A DNA stretch of 54,524 bases, taken from NCBI RefSeq assembly GCF_900100605.1, contig NZ_FNCN01000039.1, positions 1-54,524 on the forward strand. Reading direction: 5' to 3'. Source of the DNA: Sinosporangium album. Its GTDB lineage: Bacteria > Actinomycetota > Actinomycetes > Streptosporangiales > Streptosporangiaceae. Of the stretch, positions 33,431 to 43,019 are shown one piece after another (the first letter of the stretch is position 1; every line of letters begins with the position of its first letter). The position numbers and the translations under genes are program-made. The notes beneath the pieces are model-generated. The model worked only from the letters and a program-made list of their open reading frames with translations, searched no databases and had not been told where the DNA came from.

Positions 33431-33512
33431 GCCCGCGGCTCGCCTCGCGCGCGGATGCCGGTGTGCGGCGTGTTCGTGGTGCGTGCGGGCTTCGGGAGGG
33501 GTAGAGTTCGGG

Positions 33513-33528
33513 CCGAACAGATGTTCGG
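33513..33528. promoter_or_regulatory. LexA (SOS) box upstream of ruvCAB
   Basis: CCGAACAGATGTTCGG is a perfect inverted repeat matching the actinobacterial/Gram-positive SOS consensus CGAACRNRYGTTYG. It lies 30 bp before the ruvC ATG and just after a TAGAGT -10-like element (33502-33507), the right place for LexA to block transcription. Confidence 0.85.
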
Positions 33529-33558
33529 TCCGATGCGTTGACGGGGGAGGCGGTGGCG

Positions 33559-34128
33559 ATGCGTCTGCCCGAGCTGCGCGTCCTCGGGGTCGATCCCGGG
33601 TTGACGCGGTGCGGGCTCGGAGCGGTCCAGGGCCGCCCGGGGGCCCCGCTGTCCCTGGTCGACGTGGGGGTGGTGCGCACTCCCGCGGGTGACGACATCG
33701 GGGCCAGGCTGGTCGCCATCGAGCGGGAGATCGAGCGGTGGCTCGACGAGCACCGGCCCGATGTGCTCGCGGTCGAGCGGGTGTTCGCCCAGCACAACCT
33801 CCGCACGGTGATGGGCACCGCCCAGGCGTCGGCCGTGGCGATCACCTGTGCCGCCCGCCGGGGCCTGCCGGTGGCGCTGCACACCCCGAGCGAGGTCAAG
33901 GCGGCCGTCACGGGCAGCGGCACCGCCGATAAGAAGCAGGTCGGCCTGATGGTGACCCGGTTGCTCAGGCTGACCGCGATGCCCAAGCCAGCCGACGCGG
34001 CGGACGCACTGGCGCTCGCCATCTGCCACGTGTGGCGCGGCGGCAGCGCGGGGCGGGTGGCCGAGGCGCTGGCCCGCGTCAAGGCGAGCGGGGCCGTGCG
34101 ACGGGATGGGAGAGGGACAGCGTTGTGA
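33559..34128 (+). CDS. ruvC: Holliday junction resolvase RuvC
   Basis: A 189-residue endonuclease that cuts Holliday junctions bound by RuvAB. The RNase-H-fold catalytic acids are visible in [24 protein letters not shown] and [12 protein letters not shown]. The ATG at 33559 has GGGGGAGG 8 bases upstream, better placed than the TTG at 33538 or the GTG at 33553. Overlaps ruvA by four bases (GTGA). Controlled by the LexA box upstream. Confidence 0.96.
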   Translation: MRLPELRVLGVDPGLTRCGLGAVQGRPGAPLSLVDVGVVRTPAGDDIGARLVAIEREIERWLDEHRPDVLAVERVFAQHNLRTVMGTAQASAVAITCAARRGLPVALHTPSEVKAAVTGSGTADKKQVGLMVTRLLRLTAMPKPADAADALALAICHVWRGGSAGRVAEALARVKASGAVRRDGRGTAL

Positions 34129-34760
34129 TTGCGTCGGTCTCGGGGCGGGTGGTGTCGGTCACCCCCGGCACGGCTGTCGTCGATGTCGGGGGAGTGGGCG
34201 TTCTGCTCCACTGCACCCCCGGCACTCTGGCCGGGCTGCGCACGGGAGAGGCGGCCCGGCTGGCCACCTCGCTGGTCGTGCGCGAGGAGTCGCTGACGCT
34301 CTACGGCTTCGCCGACGACGACGAGCGCGCGGTGTTCGAGCTGCTGCAGACCGCGAGCGGGGTCGGCCCGAGGCTCGCGCTGTCGATGCTGGCCGTGCAC
34401 ACCCCCGACGCGCTGCGCCTGGCCGTGGCCTCCGGCGACCTCAAGGCGCTGACCCGCGTTCCCGGCATCGGCCAGAAGGGGGCGCAGCGCATCGTCCTCG
34501 AACTCAAGGACAGACTCGGCGTCCCCGGCGACGCCGCCGCCCCCTCCGCCAACGGGCACGCGCCGGCCCCGCCGTGGCGCGACCAGGTCCACACGGGCCT
34601 CGTCGGCCTCGGCTACACCGCGCGCGACGCCGACGAGGCGGTGGAGCTGGTCGCCCGCGAGGCGGAGGCCGAGATCGCCCTCGGCCGCACGCCGCAGGTG
34701 GCCGCGCTGCTCAAGTCGGCGCTGCGCGTCCTCAGCGGGCCGGCCGGAGGGCGGCGGTGA
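34125..34760 (+). CDS. ruvA: Holliday junction branch-migration protein RuvA
   Basis: A 211-residue junction-binding subunit. It begins [25 protein letters not shown] in the OB-fold domain. The helix-hairpin-helix domain has [17 protein letters not shown] and [19 protein letters not shown], and the C-terminal RuvB-contacting domain follows a short linker. The GTG at 34125 overlaps the ruvC stop, and the ruvA stop overlaps ruvB (GTGA). Confidence 0.96.
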   Translation: MIASVSGRVVSVTPGTAVVDVGGVGVLLHCTPGTLAGLRTGEAARLATSLVVREESLTLYGFADDDERAVFELLQTASGVGPRLALSMLAVHTPDALRLAVASGDLKALTRVPGIGQKGAQRIVLELKDRLGVPGDAAAPSANGHAPAPPWRDQVHTGLVGLGYTARDADEAVELVAREAEAEIALGRTPQVAALLKSALRVLSGPAGGRR

Positions 34761-35797
34761 GCGCCGGGCGCGAGCTCGTGTCCCCCGACGCCGAGGGCGA
34801 CGAGCACACGATCGAGGCCGCGCTGCGGCCCAAGCGGCTTGACGAGTTCATCGGCCAGGCCCGCGTCCGCGAGCAGCTATCCCTGGTGCTTCACAGTGCC
34901 CTGCGCCGCAACCGCCCGCCCGACCACGTGCTCATGAGCGGGGCGCCGGGCCTCGGCAAGACCACGCTGGCGATGATCATCGCGGCCGAGCTCGGCGCGC
35001 CCCTCCGCGTCACCTCGGGTCCCGCGCTGGAGCGCGCCGGAGACCTCGCGGCGATCCTCTCCACCCTGTCCGAGGGCGAGGTGCTGTTCATCGACGAGAT
35101 CCACCGCATGGCGCGCCCCGCGGAGGAGATGCTCTATCTCGCGATGGAGGACTTCCGCGTCGACATCGTCGTCGGCAAGGGCCCCGGCGCCACCGCGATC
35201 CCCCTCGACATCGCGCCCTTCACCCTCGTCGGGGCCACCACGCGCGCCGGGTTGCTGCCGGCTCCGCTGCGCGACCGATTCGGCTTCACCGCGCACATGG
35301 ACTTCTACGACGTCGGCGAGCTGGAGCGGGTGCTGCACCGCTCCTCGCGGCTCCTCGGCATCGTGCTCCCCGACGACGGGGCGCGCGAGATCGCGCGGCG
35401 CTCCCGGGGCACGCCCCGCATCGCCAACCGCCTGCTGCGCCGCGTCCGCGACTTCGCCGAGGTCCGCGCCGACGGCCTGGTCACCCGCGACCTGGCCTCG
35501 GCCGCTCTCGACCTCTACGAGGTCGACGCCGAGGGCCTCGACCGGCTCGACCGGGCCGTGCTCGGTGCGCTGCTCGGCAAGTTCGGCGGCGGTCCCGTGG
35601 GCCTGTCCACCCTGGCGGTCGCGGTGGGGGAGGAGCCCGAGACGGTCGAGGTGGTGGCCGAGCCCTTCCTCGTGCGCCAGGGCCTTCTGGCCCGCACTCC
35701 CCGCGGGCGGGTGGCCACGGCCGCCGCCTGGATCCACCTGGGGCTCGTCCCGCCACCGGATGCCTTCGGCGCCGACCCCCGGCCCGCGGAGCCCTGA
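34757..35797 (+). CDS. ruvB: Holliday junction ATP-dependent helicase RuvB
   Basis: A 346-residue AAA+ motor. Walker A is [12 protein letters not shown], Walker B is [10 protein letters not shown], sensor 1 is [11 protein letters not shown], and the C-terminal winged helix includes [17 protein letters not shown]. Translationally coupled to ruvA. Last gene of the SOS-controlled operon. Confidence 0.97.
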   Translation: MSAGRELVSPDAEGDEHTIEAALRPKRLDEFIGQARVREQLSLVLHSALRRNRPPDHVLMSGAPGLGKTTLAMIIAAELGAPLRVTSGPALERAGDLAAILSTLSEGEVLFIDEIHRMARPAEEMLYLAMEDFRVDIVVGKGPGATAIPLDIAPFTLVGATTRAGLLPAPLRDRFGFTAHMDFYDVGELERVLHRSSRLLGIVLPDDGAREIARRSRGTPRIANRLLRRVRDFAEVRADGLVTRDLASAALDLYEVDAEGLDRLDRAVLGALLGKFGGGPVGLSTLAVAVGEEPETVEVVAEPFLVRQGLLARTPRGRVATAAAWIHLGLVPPPDAFGADPRPAEP

Positions 35798-36265
35798 CGC
35801 AGCGACAGACGCGGGGCCGCATCAGGTCCGGGGCGCGAGGTTCCAGGAGCGCGGTTCCGATGTGCGGACTCGTTCGACGGACTTGCCGCACGCACTCGCG
35901 CGGTGGGCCTGTGCGGTGGGCTCGCGCAGTGGGCTGATGTGCTTCCCTCCCTCAGGAGGTGGTTCACTAAGAGATGCCCCCCGAGCAGGCCGTACTCCAC
36001 CGCCGCGGCGTTGTCCCCAAGCCCGGAGCGCACGGGGATTCGAGCGCGGGAGCCGTACGGAGCTTGATCACAGAATGGTGACAACCGTTGCGAAATGGGA
36101 ACTTCCCCGCGCGGCGGATCGTGGGTTCGTTGCCGGGTTGACAAACGCTCGCCTACACTCCGTGGCTTGGCTGGCTGTGTAGGCTGACGTGCTTAGCGGC
36201 GCGGCCGCACTCACTGCAGTTGATATCTCCGGCGACCGCCGGTGTTCTCATGGAAGGTGGCCCTT
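35798..36265 (+). promoter_or_regulatory. Intergenic region between ruvB and yajC
   Basis: A 468-bp stretch with no credible gene. It carries a candidate yajC promoter (36130-36159) and an unusually A/T-rich block at about 36060-36110 (TTGATCAC...GTGACAACC). Confidence 0.5.
36130..36159 (+). promoter_or_regulatory. Candidate promoter for yajC-secD-secF
   Basis: TTGCCG (36130-36135) and TACACT (36154-36159) with an 18-bp spacer. A perfect TTGACA lies at 36138-36143 but only 10 bp from the same -10 element. Confidence 0.45.
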
Positions 36266-36655
36266 GTGGGCGACATTACCTCGTTCTTGCCGCTGATCCT
36301 TCTGGTCGTGGTGTTCTACTTCCTGCTCATCCGCCCGCAGCGCAAACGGCAGCGCGAGCAGCTGGAGATGCAGAACAGCCTGGCCCCCGGAACGAGGGTG
36401 ATGACCACGACGGGACTGTTCGGCACGGTGGTCGCCGTGGACAACGAGGACGTCATTCTCGAGCTCGCGCCCGGTGTGGAGACGCGCTGGGTGAAGGCGG
36501 CTGTGGGCCGGGTGATCGAGCCCTACAGCGACGCGAAGACCACGATCGACCCCGTGGACGACGTGACGGGTCTCGACGACGCCGAGGAGAAGGACGTCAA
36601 GGACAAGGACGGGTCCGCCGGCAACGGGTCGGACTCGCCCGGAAAGCAACCCTGA
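36266..36655 (+). CDS. yajC: Preprotein translocase subunit YajC
   Basis: A 129-residue single-span inner membrane protein that associates with SecDF. The membrane helix LPLILLVVVFYFLLIRPQRKR at the N-terminus is followed by the cytoplasmic domain GTRVMTTTGLFGTVVAVDNEDVILE. The tail is acidic. The GTG at 36266 follows GGAAGG; the reading frame extends upstream to 36242 but adds nothing conserved. Confidence 0.94.
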   Translation: MGDITSFLPLILLVVVFYFLLIRPQRKRQREQLEMQNSLAPGTRVMTTTGLFGTVVAVDNEDVILELAPGVETRWVKAAVGRVIEPYSDAKTTIDPVDDVTGLDDAEEKDVKDKDGSAGNGSDSPGKQP

Positions 36656-36660
36656 CCGGC

Positions 36661-36693
36661 GCCGACGAGGCGCGGTGAGCGGTCCTCGTCGGC
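36661..36693 (+). terminator. Hairpin between yajC and secD
   Basis: A perfect 10-bp stem (36661-36670 with 36684-36693) and 13-nt loop, 6 bp after the yajC stop. Either a partial terminator or an mRNA-processing structure in the yajC-secD message. Confidence 0.55.
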
Positions 36694-36870
36694 GTTCGCG
36701 GGCCCCCGTTCGCGGGGCACGGCAGGGTCGGGCCCACCACCCGGCCAATCGCCACCCCGCGGGGGCGGATGAGGAGGACTCGGTCCTCACCAGGCTCAGG
36801 GCTCAATAGGCTCAGCTATTGCACGGCAATCTCATCCGACGCACTCGACACGCGAAAGAATCGACGACCA

Positions 36871-38703
36871 GTGGCCCGACCGACCAGCGGCCAGAGCAGA
36901 CCGGGACGCACGCTCCTCCTGCTACTGGCGCTCATCCTCGCCATGGGCGGGGCAATGATCCTGCAGAAGGCGTTCACCCCCAAGCTCGGTCTTGACCTTG
37001 CGGGCGGCACGACCCTCACGCTCTCGCCCCTCACTCCGGACAACCGCCCTCCGTCGCAGGAGAGCCTCGACCTCGCAGTCAACATCATCCGCGACCGGGT
37101 GAACGGCAGCGGCATCTCCGATGCCCAGGTGGCCAAGTCGGGCGACAACATCGTCATCTCGGTGCCGGGCGTGGGCCAGGAAGAGGTCATCAAACTCGTC
37201 GGCACCACGGCGGAGCTGCGGTTCCGCCAGGTGCTGGCCGCGGCTCCGGCGGTGATTCCGCCGGCCGAGATCCCGACGACCGCCCCGAGCCCCTCGGCGA
37301 GCGGTTCGGCGTCGCCGAGTGGCAGCCCCGCCGCCACGCCGAAGTCGCGCGCGACGGAGCCGACGGCCGCCCCCTCGGACACGGCCCGGCCCGGCGTGAG
37401 CGTCTCGCCCGCCGGACGGGCGCTGTCGTCGGCTCTGGTCGGCCCGGCCTCCGCCCCCTCGCCCCCGGCCGCGGCCGCCACCCCGGACCAGAGTCCGTCG
37501 GCGCAGGCCACGCCGAGGGCGACCGGTTCCACACGGCCGGCCCGGCAGTCCACCCCCTCGCCGTCCGCCTCGGCCCCGCCGCCGGCCGACCAGCAGGACC
37601 CGCTCGCGGGCATGGACACCACCGGCATCGACCCGGCCGTGCTCCAGCAGTTCCGCGACCTCAAGTGCCAGGCCCAGGACCGCGGCCAGGGCGCCCAGGA
37701 CGACCAGAACAAGCAGCTCGCCGCCTGCAGCAAGGACGGCGCGGAGCGCTACATCCTCGACAAGGCCGCGGTGACCGGCACCGAGATCAACAGTGCCAGT
37801 TCCGGCGTCGCCGACACCACCGGCGAGTGGATCGTCCAGCTCGACTTCAAGAGCAAGGGCGCCACCGAGTGGTCCAAGGTCACGACCACCGCGTTCAACT
37901 CGCAGCCCCCGCGCAACCAGGTGGCCATGGTCCTCGACGGCGTGGTCATCTCGGCGCCGGTCATCCAGGAGCCGATCCCCGGCGGCCGGGCGCAGATCTC
38001 CGGCAGCTTCAACCAGCAGTCCGCCACCGAGCTGGCCAACCAGCTCAAATACGGTGCTCTGCCACTGAAGTTCGTCCACAGCTCCGTCGTGTCGGTGTCG
38101 TCGACCCTCGGACAGGACCAGCTCTCCGGCGGCCTCGTCGCGGGCGGCATCGGCCTGATCCTCGTGGTGATCTACTCCATGATCTACTACCGGGGTCTCG
38201 GCAGCGTGTCGGTGCTGAGCCTCGCGGTCGCGGCCCTGCTGACCTACCAGGCCGTGGTGCTCCTCGGACACAATGCCGGATTCCGCCTGTCCCTTCCGCA
38301 CATCATCGGCCTGGTGGTCTCGATCGGTATCACCGCCGACTCCTTCATCGTCTTCTTCGAACGCATCCGAGATGAGATGAAGGAGGGCAGGCGCTCACTC
38401 AGAACCGCGATCGAGGTGGCCTGGGTGCGCGCACGGCGCACGATCCTGGTGGCCGACGCCGTCATGTTCATCGCCGCGGTCGTGCTTTACTTCCTGTCGG
38501 TCGGAGACGTGGCCGGGTTCGCCTTCGCGATGGGCCTCACCACGCTCATCGACGTGGTCCTGGTGTTCATGTTCACCAAGCCCCTCGTGACCCTGCTGGC
38601 ACGCTTGAAGTTCTTCAGCAAGGGGCACAAGCTCTCCGGGCTTGACGCCGAGCGCATGAGCAGCGACACCACCGTCCGCACGAGCGCCCCGCAGGAGGCA
38701 TGA
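36871..38703 (+). CDS. secD: Protein translocase subunit SecD
   Basis: A 610-residue RND-type membrane protein that uses the proton gradient to pull exported proteins across the membrane. TM1 is about 14-32, followed by the P1 head (LGLDLAGGTTLTL, INIIRDRVNGSGI). The export domain ends in VAMVLDGVVISAPVIQEPI, and five C-terminal helices contain GITADSFIVFFERIRDE. A Pro/Ser/Ala/Thr-rich insert of about 120 residues (about 127-248) splits the periplasmic head. The GTG at 36871 has only a weak upstream GAAAG. The stop lies next to the secF ATG. Confidence 0.95.
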   Translation: MARPTSGQSRPGRTLLLLLALILAMGGAMILQKAFTPKLGLDLAGGTTLTLSPLTPDNRPPSQESLDLAVNIIRDRVNGSGISDAQVAKSGDNIVISVPGVGQEEVIKLVGTTAELRFRQVLAAAPAVIPPAEIPTTAPSPSASGSASPSGSPAATPKSRATEPTAAPSDTARPGVSVSPAGRALSSALVGPASAPSPPAAAATPDQSPSAQATPRATGSTRPARQSTPSPSASAPPPADQQDPLAGMDTTGIDPAVLQQFRDLKCQAQDRGQGAQDDQNKQLAACSKDGAERYILDKAAVTGTEINSASSGVADTTGEWIVQLDFKSKGATEWSKVTTTAFNSQPPRNQVAMVLDGVVISAPVIQEPIPGGRAQISGSFNQQSATELANQLKYGALPLKFVHSSVVSVSSTLGQDQLSGGLVAGGIGLILVVIYSMIYYRGLGSVSVLSLAVAALLTYQAVVLLGHNAGFRLSLPHIIGLVVSIGITADSFIVFFERIRDEMKEGRRSLRTAIEVAWVRARRTILVADAVMFIAAVVLYFLSVGDVAGFAFAMGLTTLIDVVLVFMFTKPLVTLLARLKFFSKGHKLSGLDAERMSSDTTVRTSAPQEA

Positions 38704-39776
38704 TGTCCGGCTTCGGCACTCTCGTCCGCCGCCTCTACCGGGGCGAGATCAACGTCGACTTCGTCGGGCGCCACAAGCTGTGGTACGGCCTGTCGGCCTT
38801 CCTGCTGATCGTTTCCCTGGCCGGACTGCTGTTCAAGGGCCTCAACCTGGGTGTGGAGTTCCGGGGAGGCTCGGTCTTCACCTTCAGCGCGCCGGCGGCC
38901 TCCATCGAGCAGGTGCGCTCCACCATGCAGGACGCCGGGGCGCACCAGGTCATCGTGCAGACGGCGGGTGAGCGCTGGCGCGTGACGACCGAGAGCCTGA
39001 AGCCCGAGGCGGTCACCAAGGTCCAGCAGACCGTCAGCGACGAGTTCAAGGTCAAGCGCGACCAGGTGAGCGTCGACGTCATCGGCGCCTCCTGGGGCGG
39101 GGAGGTCTCCGAGAAGGCGGTCATCGGCCTGATCGTCTTCATGCTGGCGATCATCTTGTATCTGACCATGGCCTTCGAGTGGAAGATGGCGATGTCCGCG
39201 GTGGTCGCCCTCCTCCACGACCTGGTCATCACCGCGGGCGTCTACGCCTGGTCGGGATTCGAGGTCACCCCGGCGACGATGCTGGGCTTCCTGACGATTC
39301 TCGGCTACTCGCTCTATGACGCCGTGGTCGTGTTCGACATGATCAAGGAGGTCACGGCCAAGCTCGGCACGACCTCCAAGATGACCTACACGCAGGCGGC
39401 CAACAACGCGCTCAACCACACCCTGATCCGCTCGCTGAACACCACGCTGGTCGCCATCCTGCCGGTCGCGGCGATCCTGTTCATCGGCACGACGCTGCTC
39501 GGAGCGGGCACCCTGAAGGACCTGTCCCTGGCGCTGTTCGTCGGCATGATCGTCGGCACCTACTCGTCGCTCTGCGTGGCGACGCCTCTGCTGGTCCAGC
39601 TCAAGGAGCGCGAGCCCAAGTACCAGGCGATCGCGAGGCGCCTCGGGAGTACGAAAAGCAACAAGACCCCGCGAGTGAGCGCGGGGGGCCGGGAGCCGGT
39701 CGCCGCCGGCGCGGCGGGGGCGGCGACATCCGCCGCCGCGCCCGAGCCGCCCTCCGACAAGCGCAAGAAGCGTTGA
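38703..39776 (+). CDS. secF: Protein translocase subunit SecF
   Basis: A 357-residue partner of SecD. It has TM1 with INVDFVGRHKLWYGLSAFLL, the GVEFRGGSVFTF head strand, and five C-terminal helices with LGFLTILGYSLYDAVVVFDMI. A basic, Ala-rich tail ends in DKRKKR. Two ATGs lie in tandem (38700 and 38703); the second has the better distance from GGAGG, and its A is the last base of the secD stop. A very strong terminator follows. Confidence 0.95.
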   Translation: MSGFGTLVRRLYRGEINVDFVGRHKLWYGLSAFLLIVSLAGLLFKGLNLGVEFRGGSVFTFSAPAASIEQVRSTMQDAGAHQVIVQTAGERWRVTTESLKPEAVTKVQQTVSDEFKVKRDQVSVDVIGASWGGEVSEKAVIGLIVFMLAIILYLTMAFEWKMAMSAVVALLHDLVITAGVYAWSGFEVTPATMLGFLTILGYSLYDAVVVFDMIKEVTAKLGTTSKMTYTQAANNALNHTLIRSLNTTLVAILPVAAILFIGTTLLGAGTLKDLSLALFVGMIVGTYSSLCVATPLLVQLKEREPKYQAIARRLGSTKSNKTPRVSAGGREPVAAGAAGAATSAAAPEPPSDKRKKR

Positions 39777-39818
39777 TCGGGCGGTCGGCCCGCGAGGGCC
39801 GGCCTCCCAGGGTCGTGC

Positions 39819-39874
39819 CGAGGGCTCCGCGTGTCCGGCGAGTTCGCCGGACACGCGGAGCCCTCGCTCGTTTT
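39819..39874 (+). terminator. Very strong intrinsic terminator after secF
   Basis: A 22-23 bp perfect stem (39819-39841 with 39844-39866) followed by TCGTTTT. Among the strongest in the window; it isolates apt from secF. Confidence 0.9.
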
Positions 39875-39924
39875 CCGGCACAATCCTTCCCAGGGACAGG
39901 CCCTCCGCGACCCCGAGGTGTGAC

Positions 39925-40470
39925 ATGACCGAGCTGACGTCGCTGATTCTCAGCAGGATCAGGGATGTTTACGACTATCCTCAGCCTGGTGTGCTGTTCA
40001 AGGACATCACACCGCTGCTCGCAGACCCCGTGGCCTTCGCCGCGGTGGTGGACGAGCTCGCCAGATGGGCCACGGCGGACTCCGCGGACACGGTGGGCAT
40101 GGTGGACAAGGTGGTCGGGATCGAGGCGCGGGGCTTCATCCTGGCGGCCCCGGTGGCCTGTCAGGCGGGCGTGGGGTTTGTTCCAGTACGAAAGAAGGGC
40201 AAACTGCCCGCTGAAACCCTCTCGGCGGCCTACGATCTGGAGTACGGCTCCGCGACCGTCGAGGTCCATCGCGACGCCTTCGCCCCTGGAGACCGCGTGC
40301 TCATCGTCGACGACGTGCTCGCCACCGGCGGCACGGCGCAGGCGACGGTGGAGCTGGTCGGCAGGGCGGGCGCCGAGGTCGTCGGTGTCGCCGTGCTCAT
40401 GGAACTGGCCTTCCTCAAGGGCCGGGACCGGTTGGAAGGCGTTGACCTGCGTTCTTTGGTGATCGTCTGA
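39925..40470 (+). CDS. apt: Adenine phosphoribosyltransferase
   Basis: A 181-residue purine-salvage enzyme converting adenine and PRPP to AMP. The start SLILSRIRDVYDYPQPGVLFKDITPLL is typical; the flexible hood is KLPAETLSAAYDLEYG and the PRPP loop is VLIVDDVLATGGTAQA. The ATG at 39925 follows GAGGTG. Adjacent to relA, as in other actinobacteria. Confidence 0.97.
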   Translation: MTELTSLILSRIRDVYDYPQPGVLFKDITPLLADPVAFAAVVDELARWATADSADTVGMVDKVVGIEARGFILAAPVACQAGVGFVPVRKKGKLPAETLSAAYDLEYGSATVEVHRDAFAPGDRVLIVDDVLATGGTAQATVELVGRAGAEVVGVAVLMELAFLKGRDRLEGVDLRSLVIV

Positions 40471-40543
40471 CCGGCCTGGGGACGGCACCCTCACCACCGA
40501 CGTGGATACACTGAGGGATCTGACTCGAACGTAAGGAGTCTGT

Positions 40544-42874
40544 GTGTCGCGTGATGTGGTCGTGCCTGACCTGACCGCCGGGAATGACGGTCCTGAGACA
40601 CTCGCGCCTGCAGGCGAACAGAGTTCGTCCACATCCGGGGGCACGGGTGTCCGACGCAGACTCTTTGGGGGTGGGGGCATGAACCCAGTGCTCGAACCGC
40701 TCTTCAGGACGGTCCGTGCGACCCATCCCAAGGCCGACCTGAGGCTGATCGAGCGCGCCTATGAGATGGCGGCCTACCACCACCGCGACCAGAAGCGTAA
40801 GAGCGGTGACCCCTACATCACGCACCCGCTGGCGGTCACGACGATCCTGGCGGAGCTCGGCACCGACGACGAGACGCTCTGCGCGGCGCTGCTCCACGAC
40901 ACCGTCGAGGACACCGCCTATGGCCTCGACGAGCTGCGCGCGGACTTCGGCGACAACATCGCGCTGCTGGTCGACGGCGTCACCAAGCTCGACAAGGTCA
41001 AGTTCGGCGACGCCGCCCAGGCGGAGACCGTGCGCAAGATGGTCGTCGCGATGTCCCGCGACATCCGCGTGCTGGTGATCAAGCTCGCGGACCGTCTGCA
41101 CAACATGCGCACGATGCGCTACCTCCCCGAGCACAAGCGCCAGCAGAAGTCGCGCGAGACGCTGGAGATCTTCGCTCCGCTGGCCCACCGCCTCGGCATG
41201 AACACCATCAAGTGGGAGCTTGAGGACCTCGCCTTCGCGCTGCTGTATCCCAAGCGCTACGACGAGATCGCGCGCATGGTGTCCAAGCGCGCGCCGCGCC
41301 GCGACCTGTTCCTCCAGGAGGTCATCGAGGAGGTCTCGACCGACCTGCGGCAGGCCAAGATCCGAGCGACGGTCAAGGGCCGACCCAAGCACTACTACTC
41401 GATCTACCAGAAGATGATCGCCAAGGACGTGGCCTTCGACGACATCTACGACCTGGTCGGCATCAGAGTGCTCGTCGACACGGTGCGCGACTGCTATGCG
41501 GCCCTCGGAACGGTCCACGCGCGGTGGAATCCCGTGCCCGGCCGGTTCAAGGACTACATCGCGATGCCCAAGTTCAACATGTACCAGTCGCTCCACACGA
41601 CGGTCATCGGGCCCGAGGGCAAGCCGGTCGAGCTCCAGATCCGCACCCACGCCATGCACCACCGGGCCGAATACGGCGTGGCCGCGCACTGGAAGTACAA
41701 GGACGAGACGACGGGCGCCGCCGGCGGCGGGGCCAAGATCAAGCCGATGAGCGACATGGCGTGGCTGCGCCAGCTCCTCGACTGGCAGAAGGAGACCGCC
41801 GACCCGGGCGAGTTCTTGGAGTCGCTCCGCTTCGACCTGTCGGTGTCGGAGGTCTACGTCTTCACCCCCCGCGGCCAGGTCATCGCGCTGCCCGAGGGGG
41901 CGACCCCGGTCGACTTCGCCTACGCCGTGCACACCGAGGTCGGGCACCGGTGCATCGGCGCCCGCGTCAACGGCAGGCTCGTACCGCTGGAGTCGAGGCT
42001 GGGCAACGGCGACACCGTCGAGATCTTCACCTCGAAGTCGCCCGACGCCGGCCCCTCGCGCGACTGGCTGAAGTTCGTCAAGAGCGGCCGGGCCCGCAAC
42101 AAGATCCGCCAGTGGTTCTCCAAGGAGCGCAGGGAGACCGCCATCGAGGCGGGCAAGGAGGCCATCGGCCGCGCCATGCGCAAGCAGGGGCTGCCGCTCC
42201 AGCGGCTCATGTCCGGCGAGGCGCTCCTCGCCCTGGCCCGGGACCTGCGCTACCCCGACGTGTCGGCGCTCTACGCCGCCGTCGGCGAGGGCCACGTCGC
42301 CGCCCAGTCCGTGGTGCAGAAGCTCGTGCAGTCGTTCGGCGGGGTGGACGGCGCGGAGGAGGACATCGCCGAGGCGTCCGTGCCGACCCGGCTGCGGGGG
42401 CGGCCCCGCAGCGGCTCCAACGCCGGTGTCGTGGTCGCGGGCGACCCCGATGTGTGGGTCCGGCTGTCGCGCTGCTGCACCCCCGTCCCCGGCGACGAGA
42501 TCATCGGTTTTGTGACCAGGGGCCACGGCGTGTCGGTCCACCGCGTCAACTGCCCGAACGTCGATCAGCTCAAGGAGGAGCCCGACCGCCTCGTCGAGGT
42601 GAGCTGGTCGCCGAGCGACGACTCGGTCTTCCTCGTCGCCATCCAGGTCGAGGCGCTCGACCGGCCGCGCCTGCTGTCGGACGTGACGCGGGCCCTGTCC
42701 GACCATCACGTCAACATCCTGTCGGCCTCCGTCGCCACTTCGCGCGACCGCGTTGCCGTCAGCCGTTTCACCTTCGAGATGGGCGACCCCAAGCACCTCG
42801 GCCACGTCCTCAAGGGCGTCCGCAACGTCCAGGGCGTCTACGACGTCTACCGCGTCAGCGGCGCGGGCGTCTGA
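40544..42874 (+). CDS. relA: Bifunctional (p)ppGpp synthetase/hydrolase (Rel)
   Basis: A 776-residue long RSH protein. The N-terminal HD hydrolase has His94 and His118-Asp119 with [12 protein letters not shown]. The synthetase domain follows, with [10 protein letters not shown] and RFKD (334-337), the RXKD type of bifunctional enzymes. Then come the TGS domain ([19 protein letters not shown]), a conserved-Cys region ([14 protein letters not shown]) and a C-terminal ACT domain. It makes and degrades the stringent-response alarmone. The GTG at 40544 follows AAGGAG. A large palindromic terminator lies after it. Confidence 0.97.
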   Translation: MSRDVVVPDLTAGNDGPETLAPAGEQSSSTSGGTGVRRRLFGGGGMNPVLEPLFRTVRATHPKADLRLIERAYEMAAYHHRDQKRKSGDPYITHPLAVTTILAELGTDDETLCAALLHDTVEDTAYGLDELRADFGDNIALLVDGVTKLDKVKFGDAAQAETVRKMVVAMSRDIRVLVIKLADRLHNMRTMRYLPEHKRQQKSRETLEIFAPLAHRLGMNTIKWELEDLAFALLYPKRYDEIARMVSKRAPRRDLFLQEVIEEVSTDLRQAKIRATVKGRPKHYYSIYQKMIAKDVAFDDIYDLVGIRVLVDTVRDCYAALGTVHARWNPVPGRFKDYIAMPKFNMYQSLHTTVIGPEGKPVELQIRTHAMHHRAEYGVAAHWKYKDETTGAAGGGAKIKPMSDMAWLRQLLDWQKETADPGEFLESLRFDLSVSEVYVFTPRGQVIALPEGATPVDFAYAVHTEVGHRCIGARVNGRLVPLESRLGNGDTVEIFTSKSPDAGPSRDWLKFVKSGRARNKIRQWFSKERRETAIEAGKEAIGRAMRKQGLPLQRLMSGEALLALARDLRYPDVSALYAAVGEGHVAAQSVVQKLVQSFGGVDGAEEDIAEASVPTRLRGRPRSGSNAGVVVAGDPDVWVRLSRCCTPVPGDEIIGFVTRGHGVSVHRVNCPNVDQLKEEPDRLVEVSWSPSDDSVFLVAIQVEALDRPRLLSDVTRALSDHHVNILSASVATSRDRVAVSRFTFEMGDPKHLGHVLKGVRNVQGVYDVYRVSGAGV

Positions 42875-42963
42875 CCCTCCCGAGCCACGCCGTACGGCGC
42901 CGCCGGGCATCCGGCGGCGCGCCGCGGTCGGCTCGCCCGCCGGGGGGGAGCGCCCGGAAAGCG

Positions 42964-43001
42964 CCGCGGGGGCGGAGACCGATCGGTCTCCGCCCCCGCG
43001 G
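42964..43001. terminator. 38-bp perfect palindrome, bidirectional terminator
   Basis: Two 18-bp arms around a central AT between the convergent relA (ends 42874) and DUF349 (ends 43020) genes. Confidence 0.85.
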
Positions 43002-43019
43002 GGTGTGCCTGGGCAGGCG

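Noticed and set aside
36138-36143. Perfect TTGACA as -35 of the yajC promoter
   Set aside because: Only 10 bp from the best -10 (TACACT), and no other -10 at 16-18 bp. TTGCCG at 36130 has the right spacing.
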